From Allolucifera butyrica (GTDB lineage: Bacteria; Bacillota; Negativicutes; Sporomusales; UPPP01): a stretch of 49,916 nt of DNA. Location: assembly GCF_900476375.1 (NCBI RefSeq), contig NZ_UPPP01000081.1:1-49916 (forward strand). The letters run 5' to 3'. This document shows, in pieces, positions 24,793 to 33,736 of this stretch. Numbering within the stretch: the first letter of the stretch is position 1; each line of letters begins with the position of its first letter. A model generated the notes under the pieces. The model did not search any database, was not told the DNA's origin, and worked only from the letters and a program-made list of their open reading frames with translations. The position numbers and the translations under genes are program-made.

Positions 24793-26184
24793 GTGAGTAA
24801 AATTGTTGCAGTAACATCTTGTCCGACCGGAATTGCTCATACTTACATGGCGGCAGAAGCATTAACAAAGGCTGCGGCTGAAATGGGGCATTCTATCAAG
24901 GTGGAAACGCTGGGATCGGTTGGCGCCGAAAATGTTCTTACTCCCGAGGAGATTGCGGCGGCGGATGCAGTCATCATTGCTGCCGACGCCAAAGTGGGCA
25001 CCGACCGTTTCAGCGGGAAAAAAGTTTATACCACATCGGTGGGGGCGGCGATTAAAGATGCTAAGGAAGTAATTAATACGGCGTTGAAAGCCGGTGTGGC
25101 CGGGAATGATTACCTCAAACAGGTTGCAGAGAGCAAACTGGAAATGTCGGCCCAAAGAACAGGTCCGTATAAACATTTAATGACGGGTGTTTCCTATATG
25201 ATTCCCTTGGTTGTAGCCGGTGGTCTGTTAATTGCCATTTCTTTTATCTTTGGGATTACCGCCTTTAAGGAACAAGGAACGTTTGCGGCAGCTATGATGG
25301 ATATTGGCGGTGGTGCGGCGTTTGCTTTAATGGTTCCGGTATTGGCCGGATTTATTGCCTTTTCTATTGCCGACCGGCCTGGTATTGCCCCCGGTTTGAT
25401 CGGCGGGATGATGGCCAGCAAGATTGGTGCCGGTTTTCTCGGCGGTATTATTGCCGGTTTCCTGGCAGGTTATGTTGCCCAATTTCTGAAGGAAAAAGTT
25501 CAACTGCCGAAAACAATGGAAGGGTTGAAACCTGTTCTTATTATTCCTTTAATTTCTTCCTTTGTTGTGGGAGTGCTGATGATCTACGTAATCGGTACGC
25601 CGGTTAAAGTGATTATGGATGCAATGACCAATACGCTGAAAGGCATGTCTTCATCCAATGCCGCCGTACTGGGTTTGGTTCTGGGAGCGATGATGGCCTT
25701 TGACATGGGCGGTCCCGTTAATAAAGCCGCTTATACGTTCGGCGTGGGTTTGCTGGGAAGCAATGTATTCGGCCCAATGGCGGCCATTATGGCTGCCGGC
25801 ATGACTCCCCCCCTTGGTCTGGCTTTAGCAACGTATCTGGCCAGGAATAAATACAGCGTGGAAGAAAGGGAAGCAGGCAAGGCCGCTGCTGTATTAGGAA
25901 TTTCCTTTATTACGGAGGGAGCCATTCCATTTGCCGCCGCCGATCCGTTCCGGGTGATTCCCTCGATCATGGTGGGTTCGGCAGTTACCGGCGCTTTGTC
26001 AATGATATTTGGCTGTACCTTGCGGGCGCCTCACGGTGGAATCTTTGTCCTGCCCATACCGCATGCTGTCGGCAATTTGGGAATGTATATAGTGTCTATC
26101 GTTGTTGGTACGGTTATAACTGCGGTTATGGTCAATCTGCTAAAACCCAGTCTGGACCAGAAAGGTGCCACAGTAAAAAAATAG
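24793..26184 (+). CDS. Fructose PTS EIIBC permease
   Basis: 463 residues, start GTG after GAGGAGGGG. EIIB domain (1-100): [23 protein letters not shown] with phosphorylated Cys10. Then EIIC, about residues 115-455, with many hydrophobic segments and PTS-Fru motifs ([83 protein letters not shown]). Imports fructose as fructose 1-phosphate. Works with the EIIA and FruK of the same operon; EI and HPr are not in this window. A terminator follows. Confidence 0.93.
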   Translation: MSKIVAVTSCPTGIAHTYMAAEALTKAAAEMGHSIKVETLGSVGAENVLTPEEIAAADAVIIAADAKVGTDRFSGKKVYTTSVGAAIKDAKEVINTALKAGVAGNDYLKQVAESKLEMSAQRTGPYKHLMTGVSYMIPLVVAGGLLIAISFIFGITAFKEQGTFAAAMMDIGGGAAFALMVPVLAGFIAFSIADRPGIAPGLIGGMMASKIGAGFLGGIIAGFLAGYVAQFLKEKVQLPKTMEGLKPVLIIPLISSFVVGVLMIYVIGTPVKVIMDAMTNTLKGMSSSNAAVLGLVLGAMMAFDMGGPVNKAAYTFGVGLLGSNVFGPMAAIMAAGMTPPLGLALATYLARNKYSVEEREAGKAAAVLGISFITEGAIPFAAADPFRVIPSIMVGSAVTGALSMIFGCTLRAPHGGIFVLPIPHAVGNLGMYIVSIVVGTVITAVMVNLLKPSLDQKGATVKK

Positions 26185-26201
26185 AAGCTAGATGAAGAGA
26201 A

Positions 26202-26237
26202 AACAGGAATCCGGCCTGCCGGATTCCTGTTTTTTTA
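26202..26237. terminator. Terminator between fructose operon and DUF4127 gene
   Basis: AACAGGAATCCGG (26202-26214), loop CCTG, CCGGATTCCTGTT (26219-26231), then TTTTTT. A-rich sequence on the left side lets it also serve the convergent minus-strand gene that ends at 26238. Confidence 0.9.
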
Positions 26238-27794
26238 TTATTTTAGTTCGATATTTACTTCAAACATCCGGTTCCAGGGATAGGTGACCTTTAGGTCATG
26301 AATGTCAAAATCCTGCAATTTGTCTGTTGCGAAATTTTGCATTTTTCGCTGGGTTTCGGCAGTGATTTGCGGCGCCAGACCGTTTAGGTAAAAGGGACTG
26401 CCGCCGAGGGGCGAAAGGACGGAATCGCTGATTTGATTGCGAATATTGGCCTGATAGGCCCAGTCATCCAGCAGCCGGACGGCCAGCAAGCGGTCTTTGG
26501 CGGCCGGTTCCGTTCCGGCGGCGAGGATTCCCTGACCAATCGCATAACCGATGGTATTGCCGGCGGTATTCCAGCCGGAGTAAGCAGCCAGTTTAGGCAG
26601 CAGCTTCTGATGGTCCAATTCGTCCATAAGGGCGTTATCGGCGCCATTGGCGAAAGCGACATCCGCGACGGCGATATTGGCGCCACTGGTCAGCTCCTGG
26701 CCGATCCGCTCAGTAAACACGGTAGTTTTAGCATGCTTCGGATTCTGGTTGACCGGATTGCCCGCTTCCAGGGTTTTTCCGTTTGCCGGAGTGTTTACTT
26801 CGAGTATCAGATCCGGGTGTACCGCATTTTGCAGCATGATGCCGCCTGCGGCCGTAATTTGCTCGGGAATGGTCTCGCCCAGTTCTTTGTCTTCATAGGT
26901 TGGCACCGTTTCCGGGCCGGCGCCGGGAGCGTATTTTACCTGGATAAAAGGCAACTGCCAATTCAGATTGTTAATGGCCCGGGTGACCAGCAGCATTCCC
27001 AACTGGTCGGCGCCGGGAAACGAAGTGTACCGGGTAGTGGGAAGGCCCTGCGCAACTTTGGACAGAAGCCTGGATTCCTTGTGGGATTGGGAGAAAGGGG
27101 AGCAATCGTCCCGTCCCAGAATGAGGTAATCAAAGGTGTCATTTTTCGTGTAATTGATCATGCGGACATCCATTTTGTAATTTTTGGCGCGGCGGGCCAT
27201 CCAGTCGGACATTACCTCCTGCGGTACCGTTTGGAGCAGAGTTTGCAGCTGGGATTGTTCGCTGCGGGAAAGAGGTTCCAAGTCGCTTTTATCCTCCAAG
27301 GCGGTAATTTGGAAAATGCTCGGGCCATATTTTTCGTAATAAGCAGGTTCGACGCCGCCGAAACTGGCTCTGGACGTTCGCATGATGGTAGCATAGACAT
27401 AAAGCGGAGCGAAGGGATTGAGCTGCTTTAGCTTGGCAAAGCGATCCATCCGCTGCTGCAGGACTTCTTCGGAATAGTTATGTTTCCGGGAGCCGACAAG
27501 GCTGCCGTAGAGCATAGAGTCTCCCGAGACAACGATTGCATCAGCTTCCTGACTATGGTTGAATACCCAGTCCCATAAAGCGTCGGGATTGCCGGGGCTT
27601 GTCCGGCTGCCTAACAGGTCATTTGGCGGTGTCAGCAGATTCACTCCGGCATTCCGGGCAGTATCAACGACATATTCTAAGCTGACAGGCCGGTTGTCGG
27701 CGGGAACGAAAAGAATGGTTTCCGCTTTCGCCTGGACCGGCTGCATGGCAAGTGAAAACATCATTAAGACTATGAGCAGAACAAATTTTTTCAT
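26238..27794 (-). CDS. DUF4127 family protein, secreted or envelope
   Basis: 518 residues with a signal peptide (MKKFVLLIVLMMFSLAMQPVQAKAE). The mature N-terminus ILFVPADNRPVSLEYVVDTARNAGVNLLTPP is the DUF4127 hallmark, followed by VVSGDSMLYGSLVGSRKH, YVYATIMRTSRAS and DYLILGRDDCSPFSQSHKE. The function of the family is not established; members occur in Firmicutes and are usually predicted envelope proteins. Start ATG follows AGGAGG. Single gene with its own promoter (27817-27845 on the minus strand). Confidence 0.85.
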   Translation of the reverse strand: MKKFVLLIVLMMFSLAMQPVQAKAETILFVPADNRPVSLEYVVDTARNAGVNLLTPPNDLLGSRTSPGNPDALWDWVFNHSQEADAIVVSGDSMLYGSLVGSRKHNYSEEVLQQRMDRFAKLKQLNPFAPLYVYATIMRTSRASFGGVEPAYYEKYGPSIFQITALEDKSDLEPLSRSEQSQLQTLLQTVPQEVMSDWMARRAKNYKMDVRMINYTKNDTFDYLILGRDDCSPFSQSHKESRLLSKVAQGLPTTRYTSFPGADQLGMLLVTRAINNLNWQLPFIQVKYAPGAGPETVPTYEDKELGETIPEQITAAGGIMLQNAVHPDLILEVNTPANGKTLEAGNPVNQNPKHAKTTVFTERIGQELTSGANIAVADVAFANGADNALMDELDHQKLLPKLAAYSGWNTAGNTIGYAIGQGILAAGTEPAAKDRLLAVRLLDDWAYQANIRNQISDSVLSPLGGSPFYLNGLAPQITAETQRKMQNFATDKLQDFDIHDLKVTYPWNRMFEVNIELK

Positions 27795-27816
27795 GGTATG
27801 CCTCCTTGTACTTTAC

Positions 27817-27845
27817 ATTATAATCAGAATCAAGCCATTAGACAA
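27817..27845 (-). promoter_or_regulatory. Candidate sigma-A promoter for the DUF4127 gene
   Basis: On the minus strand TTGTCT (plus 27840-27845), 17 nt, TATAAT (plus 27817-27822), 22 nt upstream of the start codon. Confidence 0.65.
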
Positions 27846-27959
27846 GCTTGGCGGAACGGTGGATACAATTGCTAGCGAAGACAGCGGCAGCCAATTGCCG
27901 ACAGAAATAGCACACATTCTTTGCCATTTTTTTGCATAGTATGAATTGTAGGTGATATT

Positions 27960-28898
27960 ATGGAAAAGAAGGCAAGGATCTATGTGGCCGGCCATACGGG
28001 ATTGGTGGGTTCCGCCCTTGTCAGGGCGTTAAACCGGGAAGGTTATTTGAATCTGGTCATGGCGACCCATCAGGAAATCGACCTGACCGTCCAGACGGAT
28101 GTAAGTGAATTTTTTGCCTGCGAGAGGCCGGAATACGTTTTTTTGGCGGCTGCCAAAGTCGGCGGTATTATGGCGAATATCGTATATCCTGCGCAGTTCA
28201 TTTACGATAATTTAATGATGGAAGCCAATATCATTCATGAATCCTGGAAAAATGGCGTGAAAAAATTGTTATTTCTGGGAAGTACCTGTATTTATCCGCA
28301 AATGGCCAGGCAGCCGATTACGGAAGATGCTTTGCTGACCGGGCCGCTTGAACCCAGTAACGCCGCCTATGCCATTGCCAAAATTGCCGGGTTGAAAATG
28401 TGTCAGGCTTATAATCAGCAGTATGGAACAAAGTATATTGCCGCCATGCCGACCAATCTTTATGGTCCTCACGACCATTTCAACCTGGAGACAGGGCATG
28501 TTTTGCCGGCGTTGCTGCGTAAATTTCATGAGGCGAAGCGGCAGGGCCGGCCGCAGGTAGTTGTTTGGGGAAGCGGCGGACCAATCCGGGAGTTTCTTTA
28601 TATTGACGATTTGGCGGAGGCTTGTTTGTTTCTTATGAACCATTACGAAGGCGATAAAATTGTTAACGTCGGAACCGGTTCCGGCATCTCCATCGCCGCG
28701 CTTGCCGACCTGATCCGTACGATAACCGGCTATGAAGGCGAGGTAGTTTTTGATAAAACGAAGCCGGATGGAATGCCGGTCAAGGTCAGCGATGTATCCT
28801 ATTTAAAAAAGCTAGGCTGGCAGGCGGCCACGGATTTACGGACGGGAATCGGACGGACCTATAACTGGTTTTGCCGGCAAGGTTTCGCCGGAGATTGA
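27960..28898 (+). CDS. GDP-L-fucose synthase-like NAD(P)-dependent epimerase/reductase
   Basis: 312 residues, extended SDR. NADP-binding GHTGLVGSALVRAL (11-24), AAAKVGGIMANIVYPAQFIYDN, catalytic GSTCIYP and YAIAK (Tyr-x-x-x-Lys), then MPTNLYGPHDHFNLETGHVLPALLRKFHEAK and REFLYIDDLAEAC, all characteristic of Fcl/WcaG. It would convert GDP-4-keto-6-deoxymannose to GDP-L-fucose for envelope polysaccharide. The GDP-mannose dehydratase that makes its substrate is not adjacent, and no glycosyltransferase is nearby, so the gene is isolated here. Start ATG follows AGGTGATATT. Confidence 0.87.
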   Translation: MEKKARIYVAGHTGLVGSALVRALNREGYLNLVMATHQEIDLTVQTDVSEFFACERPEYVFLAAAKVGGIMANIVYPAQFIYDNLMMEANIIHESWKNGVKKLLFLGSTCIYPQMARQPITEDALLTGPLEPSNAAYAIAKIAGLKMCQAYNQQYGTKYIAAMPTNLYGPHDHFNLETGHVLPALLRKFHEAKRQGRPQVVVWGSGGPIREFLYIDDLAEACLFLMNHYEGDKIVNVGTGSGISIAALADLIRTITGYEGEVVFDKTKPDGMPVKVSDVSYLKKLGWQAATDLRTGIGRTYNWFCRQGFAGD

Positions 28899-29037
28899 AT
28901 GCCCGGTTTAATCCTATGATGTTGGTGGTATAATATTGGTACGAAGGTGTAAAAAAAGGAATTAATAATTTCGCAGCGAATATAATTTTTTAGGGAATAA
29001 GTCTCGAAATTTTGATTAGTATAAAGGAGTGGACTGA

Positions 29038-29685
29038 TTGTTCGGGTATTTCAGCGGGTTCATGCAAATGGGATTGACTTTTTTTTATGACCTGACAAGC
29101 AAGCTGGGTTTCCCAAATTATGGTATAGCCATTATTTTGCTGACAGTGACAATCCGGATGCTCTTGTATCCTTTGACCGCCAAACAGGTAAAATCGATGC
29201 AAGGGATGCGGGAACTGGGTCCCAAAATAAAAGAGATGCAGGAAAAGTACAAGGACGACAAGCTGAAACAGCAGGAAGAAATGGCTAAGCTGTATAAAAA
29301 TGCGGGAGTCAATCCGATGGCCGGCTGTTTGCCAATGCTGGTTCAGATGCCTTTTTTAACCGGAATTTTTTATGCGATACGGAATTTCAGCTATGTTAGT
29401 CAGCCTAGCTTTCTCTGGATAAAAACATTAGCCGGCAAGGACCCTTTATTTATTCTGCCGGTGCTGGCGGCAATTACAACTTATGTTTCATCCCAGCAGA
29501 CCATGACCGATCCTAGTCAGCAAAATAAAATGATGCTGCTTGTTATGCCGTTTTTTATCGGTTTCATGACCTTGCGGTTTCCCGCCGGCCTGGGATTATA
29601 CTGGGTAGTAAGCAATTTGGTTCAAATTCTTCAACAGCGGTTTTTATACCGTACGCAGGAGGCTGTACAGGTTTCAACTGATTAA
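29038..29685 (+). CDS. YidC/Oxa1-family membrane protein insertase, short paralogue
   Basis: 215 residues, start TTG at 29038 with AAGGAG 8 nt upstream. Core Oxa1 fold: LGFPNYGIAIILLTVTIRMLLYPLTAKQVKSMQGMRELGPKIKEMQEKYKDDKLKQQEEMAKLYK (first core helix and cytoplasmic coiled coil, with the hydrophilic-groove arginine in TIRMLLYP), then GVNPMAGCLPMLVQMPF and the last helices (FPAGLGLYWVVSNLVQILQQ). There is no periplasmic P1 domain and no lipoprotein signal. The normal Firmicute housekeeping copy lies next to rnpA-rpmH; this one stands alone, so it is probably a second paralogue (YidC2 type). Confidence 0.88.
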   Translation: MFGYFSGFMQMGLTFFYDLTSKLGFPNYGIAIILLTVTIRMLLYPLTAKQVKSMQGMRELGPKIKEMQEKYKDDKLKQQEEMAKLYKNAGVNPMAGCLPMLVQMPFLTGIFYAIRNFSYVSQPSFLWIKTLAGKDPLFILPVLAAITTYVSSQQTMTDPSQQNKMMLLVMPFFIGFMTLRFPAGLGLYWVVSNLVQILQQRFLYRTQEAVQVSTD

Positions 29686-29722
29686 TCCCGCAGATGAGCG
29701 CGTCAGCCGTTCTAAAGGAATG

Positions 29723-29760
29723 AAAGCTCAGGGCTTTGGCTCAGGGCTTTGTTTTTTTTG
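29723..29760 (+). terminator. Weak terminator after the yidC-like gene
   Basis: AAAGC/GCTTT stem inside a direct repeat of GCTCAGGGCTTTG, followed by TTTTTTTT. The long T-run supports termination; the stem is short. Confidence 0.45.
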
Positions 29761-29794
29761 TGAAATTTGTAATCTTAGCTTGTACATATGTAGA

Positions 29795-29829
29795 AAGGCC
29801 CTAACCTACGATTGGTAGGTTAGGGCCTT
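29795..29829. terminator. Terminator hairpin at the end of the GerM-domain gene
   Basis: Perfect 15-bp stem AAGGCCCTAACCTAC (29795-29809) / GTAGGTTAGGGCCTT (29815-29829) with 5-nt loop, starting 4 nt after the minus-strand stop at 29833. Confidence 0.85.
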
Positions 29830-29832
29830 CGT

Positions 29833-30432
29833 TCACTTGTTTTTAATGATTTCTTCCGACCGGCTAAGGGGTTCACTGAGATCCATATGACCACTCAAAG
29901 TATCAATTTTTTTTCCGTCAACCAGGATCTGCACTTCCTGGATTCCGGGAAATTCAGTCAGCGTATCTACGATTGCCGCCACCAACAGCATTTCATTGTC
30001 CGAACCGCCTGGATTATTCTTAACAATTGCCGCGTTGAAATTGGCATAGGCTACATGGTCTTTGATTTTTAGACCGAGTACTTTGGTGTCGGGGGGAATG
30101 ACCGAAATCAGTTCAGGATTGCTGGTACCGGCGGTTAATAATTCGAGCGCAGTTTGCGCAGGATGGTCATTTTTTGGCACCGTATGAATTTCCGCCCCTA
30201 GATGCAGGCCGTCCCGGGTTGCCTGATAGGTCGTAAGACGCATCGTTGCCGCCGCGGGCTGGCTGTTATTTAAGTTCGAAGGTGCCTGTTGCTGGTTGTT
30301 AACCGTTGAGGATGAAGTTCCATCGTTCGGCAAAGTGCCGTTAGATGATAGGGACGGAGTCCCGCTACAACCTGCTATTAATAGTATGGACGCCAAACAG
30401 AGAGCCAATCCAATGTTAGTTTTGCGAAGCAT
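29833..30432 (-). CDS. GerMN-domain lipoprotein
   Basis: 199 residues. Lipoprotein signal MLRKTNIGLALCLASILLIAGC with Cys22; then a Ser/Asn/Gln-rich linker (about 23-60) and one GerMN domain (about 63-185: MRLTTYQATRDGLHLGAEIHTV, TALELLTAGTSNPELISVIPPDTKVLGLKIKDHVAYANFN, EFPGIQEVQILVDGKK). GerM domains occur in the Bacillus germination/sporulation protein GerM, which has two, and in envelope lipoproteins such as LpqB. Start ATG follows AGGAGG; it overlaps the upstream amidase gene by 17 nt, so both are co-transcribed and likely act together on spore or vegetative peptidoglycan. Confidence 0.87.
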   Translation of the reverse strand: MLRKTNIGLALCLASILLIAGCSGTPSLSSNGTLPNDGTSSSTVNNQQQAPSNLNNSQPAAATMRLTTYQATRDGLHLGAEIHTVPKNDHPAQTALELLTAGTSNPELISVIPPDTKVLGLKIKDHVAYANFNAAIVKNNPGGSDNEMLLVAAIVDTLTEFPGIQEVQILVDGKKIDTLSGHMDLSEPLSRSEEIIKNK

Positions 30433-31504
30433 CCGTATTTCCTCCTAATTGAGCGGCTTGGGTAAAGAAAGCATCGAGACCGTTGACGATTCCTTGCGCC
30501 ATTTTTTGCTGAAATTGGGGTGATGTGAGTAGTTTTTCCTCATTGGGGTTTGAAATAAACGCCATTTCAATTAAAAAAGCCGGCATCAGCGTATGCTTAA
30601 GGACATAAAAATTGGCTTCCCGGACACCCCGGTCGGTTAAGCCGTTAATGGCAACGACCTGGTCCTGTATATTTTGCGCCAATAATTTGTCATAGTCCGT
30701 TTTGGGATAATAATAAGTGGCTGTTCCGCCAACACTGGGATTTACAAAGGAATTGGCGTGAATATCAACAAACACATCCGCTTTATTTTTGTTGCCGACC
30801 GCAGCCCGGGCGGCAAGCTCGGGTATGGCATCATCGTTCGGAGCATAAACATCCCGGTCGGTTACCCGGGACATATATACGGTTGCCCCGGCTTGTTCCA
30901 ACAGCTGTTTCACTTTCAAAGCCACATCCAAGGTCACTGTTTTTTCCATGATTCCGTCAGGACCGATTGCGCCGGAGTCGGTTCCGCCATGCCCCGGATC
31001 GATAGCAATTACTTTGCCTCTTAAGCCCGGCGTAAAATGAAACGTTGCCTGAGAAATCGTCTGGTTAATGTCAATGACTATCCGGAAGGGTCTATTGGCC
31101 GCCTTGTTTGCCGGTAAGGTAAATAACCGGTAAGCGGAATCATCGATACTTTGCGGTAAATGCAGGATTAACCGGCTGCTTGCTTCACCTGTTGACAATA
31201 TGCTTATATCCGTGGCGATATTGCCGTCGAGCGAAATTTGGCCGGCAAGCGGGCCGGGGGAAGCTCCACTGACATCCACCGTCAGGTTCGGAGCCGGCCC
31301 TGAATTCAGTGATGCCGATGCCTGCACCGGTCCGGTCACATCAATTACTACCCGTAATTTTTTTTCGCCGCTGATTGCATCGGTGTGTACGAAAAAGCGA
31401 ACATCGGAAAGCTTAACCTGGGACGAGTTTGTTGAAGAAGCCCAGGAAGTTTGGGGTATACACAATAGTAGCAGCAATAGACATAACATTTTAATTTTTG
31501 ACAA
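30416..31504 (-). CDS. N-acetylmuramoyl-L-alanine amidase (AMIN + Amidase_3)
   Basis: 362 residues from TTG at 31504, chosen because GAGGTG (31512-31517 on the minus strand) is about 7 nt upstream and the product then starts with a clean signal peptide, MSKIKMLCLLLLLLCIPQTSWA; ATG 31519 is an alternative. AMIN domain (about 35-135) for envelope targeting, then Amidase_3 (about 165-350) with zinc ligands in DPGHGG, the Glu of MEKTVTLD, the His of DIHANS, and catalytic Glu in LIEMAFISNP. Cleaves the amide between MurNAc and the stem peptide. Operon with the GerM-domain lipoprotein. AmiC/CwlD-like role in division or spore cortex is possible. Confidence 0.92.
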   Translation of the reverse strand: MSKIKMLCLLLLLLCIPQTSWASSTNSSQVKLSDVRFFVHTDAISGEKKLRVVIDVTGPVQASASLNSGPAPNLTVDVSGASPGPLAGQISLDGNIATDISILSTGEASSRLILHLPQSIDDSAYRLFTLPANKAANRPFRIVIDINQTISQATFHFTPGLRGKVIAIDPGHGGTDSGAIGPDGIMEKTVTLDVALKVKQLLEQAGATVYMSRVTDRDVYAPNDDAIPELAARAAVGNKNKADVFVDIHANSFVNPSVGGTATYYYPKTDYDKLLAQNIQDQVVAINGLTDRGVREANFYVLKHTLMPAFLIEMAFISNPNEEKLLTSPQFQQKMAQGIVNGLDAFFTQAAQLGGNTDASQN

Positions 31505-31628
31505 AGACAAGCACCTCATGGCCAAGGATTTGTAATGAATTAGGCGGTAATGAAATACGACAAATACATTACAGCATTTATATAATTCGCGTAGTTATCG
31601 CAAAATCCTCCAGGATCGCCCATGGAAG

Positions 31629-31715
31629 ATAATTCCTTAGAAGAATCGCCTTATCTTTTTCCAATTACCAATTTCCAATTACTGAAAGACCGTCTTAAAC
31701 GGTTTTTTTTACTAG
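31629..31715. repeat. Short diverged copy of intergenic repeat family B
   Basis: Begins AGAAGAATCGCCTTATC as in family B and ends GAAAGACCGTCTTAAACGGTTTTTTTT; the middle is reduced to a CCAATTACCAATTTCCAATTAC direct repeat. The gap 31505-31817 holds this, a TATAAT at 31756-31761 and TTGACA at 31766-31771, neither with a convincing partner. Confidence 0.55.
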
Positions 31716-31817
31716 GTAACAGTAATTTAGTGTGGAAAATTTTTACATGAAATTATATAATATACTTGACATCATAGGTTTCTTCATACAAACATTTAAG
31801 TGCCTTTTGACTGAGAG

Positions 31818-33719
31818 GTGATACCTATTGTCAACTTAGTTGGAATTCTCAGTTCCATTGAAAAGGATATTAACAGCGGTACAATCATCGAGCTAAAAAA
31901 AGCCGGTGGTCCGGCCTTCTATCTTGCCATGAACCTGGGTACTCTGGTAGAAGAGTTTACCGGACTGACCCAAGCGCTGATTAATACCATTCAATACAAT
32001 TCTTTTTCGCATCTGACAAGTTATTTAAATACGATTTGTAAACTCCGGCTGGAACAAAGAGTCCGGTTATCCGATATTATGACGGTTTTCGACTTGTATG
32101 AAACGGCGCTGAAAGATGCCATGTCCCTCTATTTGCAGCAGGATCTGGTCAGCTTGAATTATTTGCGACGGGAGATTGATACTTTGCTGGACCGGGCAAG
32201 GGTCTATGCATCGGAATATTTCTTTTCTTTATATGAGCAAACTGTTTTTAAACAGTTCGAGCAATTGCGTATTATTAATGAGCTTTCCGCCCATACCGCT
32301 TCCTCGTTAAATCTGAATGAAACTTTAAATTTTATCGTTACCAATGCCGTACGTTTGTTCAAGGCCAATTGCGGCAGCATATCGCTGGTAGATAAGAACG
32401 GTGAGTATTTGACACGGGTGTCTTATGGCTGGCGGGAGGAGAACTCTCCGCAGATCCTCTCTCACAGCGCCCCGCTTTTTGCAGATATTACTGCATTATC
32501 AGGGAAGGATCCTGCTGCCGGCTCTTTTAAGGAAGTATTTGTCTGTGAACGGCTGTCCAAATTTATTTTACTAAAACTGCGCAGCAACCAAACCGTTACC
32601 GGCGTACTAATACTGGGTTTTAAGGATGACCTGAACTTTACCGGCAATGATAAACGGGTCCTGTTTACTTTCGCCAATCATGCCGCTGTGGCTGTACGGA
32701 ATGCCCAATTGTACGGTGATACGGACCAAAAATTACAGGAACAAGTCCATGAAGCAACGGTTTTGCTGGAGCAAAACCGGGCAATTTTGCACTCCATGCG
32801 GGAGGGCGTGATTGCGATTGACGCCGGAGGCTATATAACTGCGATCAATCATGAGGCCCTCCGCATGCTCGACGACATACCGGAACTGGTCGGTAAACCG
32901 ATTGAAGATTTAATCCCCGAATCCAGACTGCCTATTGTGGTGGCAACCGGACGGGCGGAATACGATCAGGAATACCGGTTCGGCAGTCATGGGGTTATCG
33001 TGAACCGGGTCCCGATCATTGTAGACGGCAAAGTTACCGGTGCTATTGCGACATTCCGGGATAAACAGGATTACAAGCAAATTGCTGAAGAACTGATTGG
33101 TGTAAAGAGTTTGTTGGAATCAATGCGGGCCCAGTCCCATGAATTTATCAATAAGCTGCATGCCATATCCGGGCTCATTCAAATGGAACAATATGACAAG
33201 GTCGTAGAACTGATTAATCAAATTTACCAAAATAAGCAGGAACTTATCAGTTTTATCGTTAAACGCATCCATGACAAAGCGACGGCCGGCTTATTACTGG
33301 GGAAAGTCAGCCAGGCTGAGGAGAAAGGAGTGAAGCTCAGAATTACATCCCGCACCCGGTTAAAAACATTGCCTGCTCATTTTAGCAGTGTGGCAATGGT
33401 CACGGTATTGGGAAATCTGGTTACCAATGCCATTGAAGCGGTTTTGGACCAGACCGCCGAGCGAAGGGTAATTCATGTCCATATTTTCGAAGGGAAAAAG
33501 TATTTGAATATTACGGTTAGCGATAATGGACAGGGGATTTCCCGGCAAAATCAAAAGCTGATTTTTCAGCGCGGATTTTCCACTAAAAAAGGGAGCCGCG
33601 GCATTGGACTGGCGCTTGTACGGCAGGAGGTCGAGGCAAGCGGCGGAAAAATAGCTGTTCAATCTCAACAGGATGTCGGGAGCCGATTTTCTGTTATGGT
33701 TCCACTGGCTATAAAGTAA
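31818..33719 (+). CDS. Soluble sensor histidine kinase with GAF and PAS domains (CitA/DcuS-type kinase core)
   Basis: About 630 residues, no membrane segment. Domain order: helical N-terminal region (1-140) resembling RsbRD-type sensory domains; GAF (about 150-300); coiled coil; PAS (about 320-420); then an Spo0B-like dimerisation/phosphoacceptor helix with SHEFINKLHAISGLIQ (His441), and a HATPase domain (LGNLVTNAIEAV, VSDNGQGIS, GFSTKKGSRGIGLALV). The His-box is that of CitA/DcuS kinases, which sense di- and tricarboxylates, but those are membrane-bound; this one must read a cytoplasmic signal. The frame opens with GTG 31818, which sits inside the ribosome binding site GAGAGGTG (31813-31820); the codon correctly spaced after it is ATT at 31827. 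Operon with the response regulator; upstream of the oxalate locus. Confidence 0.85.
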   Translation: MIPIVNLVGILSSIEKDINSGTIIELKKAGGPAFYLAMNLGTLVEEFTGLTQALINTIQYNSFSHLTSYLNTICKLRLEQRVRLSDIMTVFDLYETALKDAMSLYLQQDLVSLNYLRREIDTLLDRARVYASEYFFSLYEQTVFKQFEQLRIINELSAHTASSLNLNETLNFIVTNAVRLFKANCGSISLVDKNGEYLTRVSYGWREENSPQILSHSAPLFADITALSGKDPAAGSFKEVFVCERLSKFILLKLRSNQTVTGVLILGFKDDLNFTGNDKRVLFTFANHAAVAVRNAQLYGDTDQKLQEQVHEATVLLEQNRAILHSMREGVIAIDAGGYITAINHEALRMLDDIPELVGKPIEDLIPESRLPIVVATGRAEYDQEYRFGSHGVIVNRVPIIVDGKVTGAIATFRDKQDYKQIAEELIGVKSLLESMRAQSHEFINKLHAISGLIQMEQYDKVVELINQIYQNKQELISFIVKRIHDKATAGLLLGKVSQAEEKGVKLRITSRTRLKTLPAHFSSVAMVTVLGNLVTNAIEAVLDQTAERRVIHVHIFEGKKYLNITVSDNGQGISRQNQKLIFQRGFSTKKGSRGIGLALVRQEVEASGGKIAVQSQQDVGSRFSVMVPLAIK

Positions 33720-33736
33720 ATGCGGGGGAGAAGTAG

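Noticed and set aside
26433..27431. 332-codon open frame on the plus strand
   Set aside because: It lies fully antisense to the DUF4127 gene, whose protein has a signal peptide and family motifs; the antisense product has no recognisable motif and no ribosome binding site.
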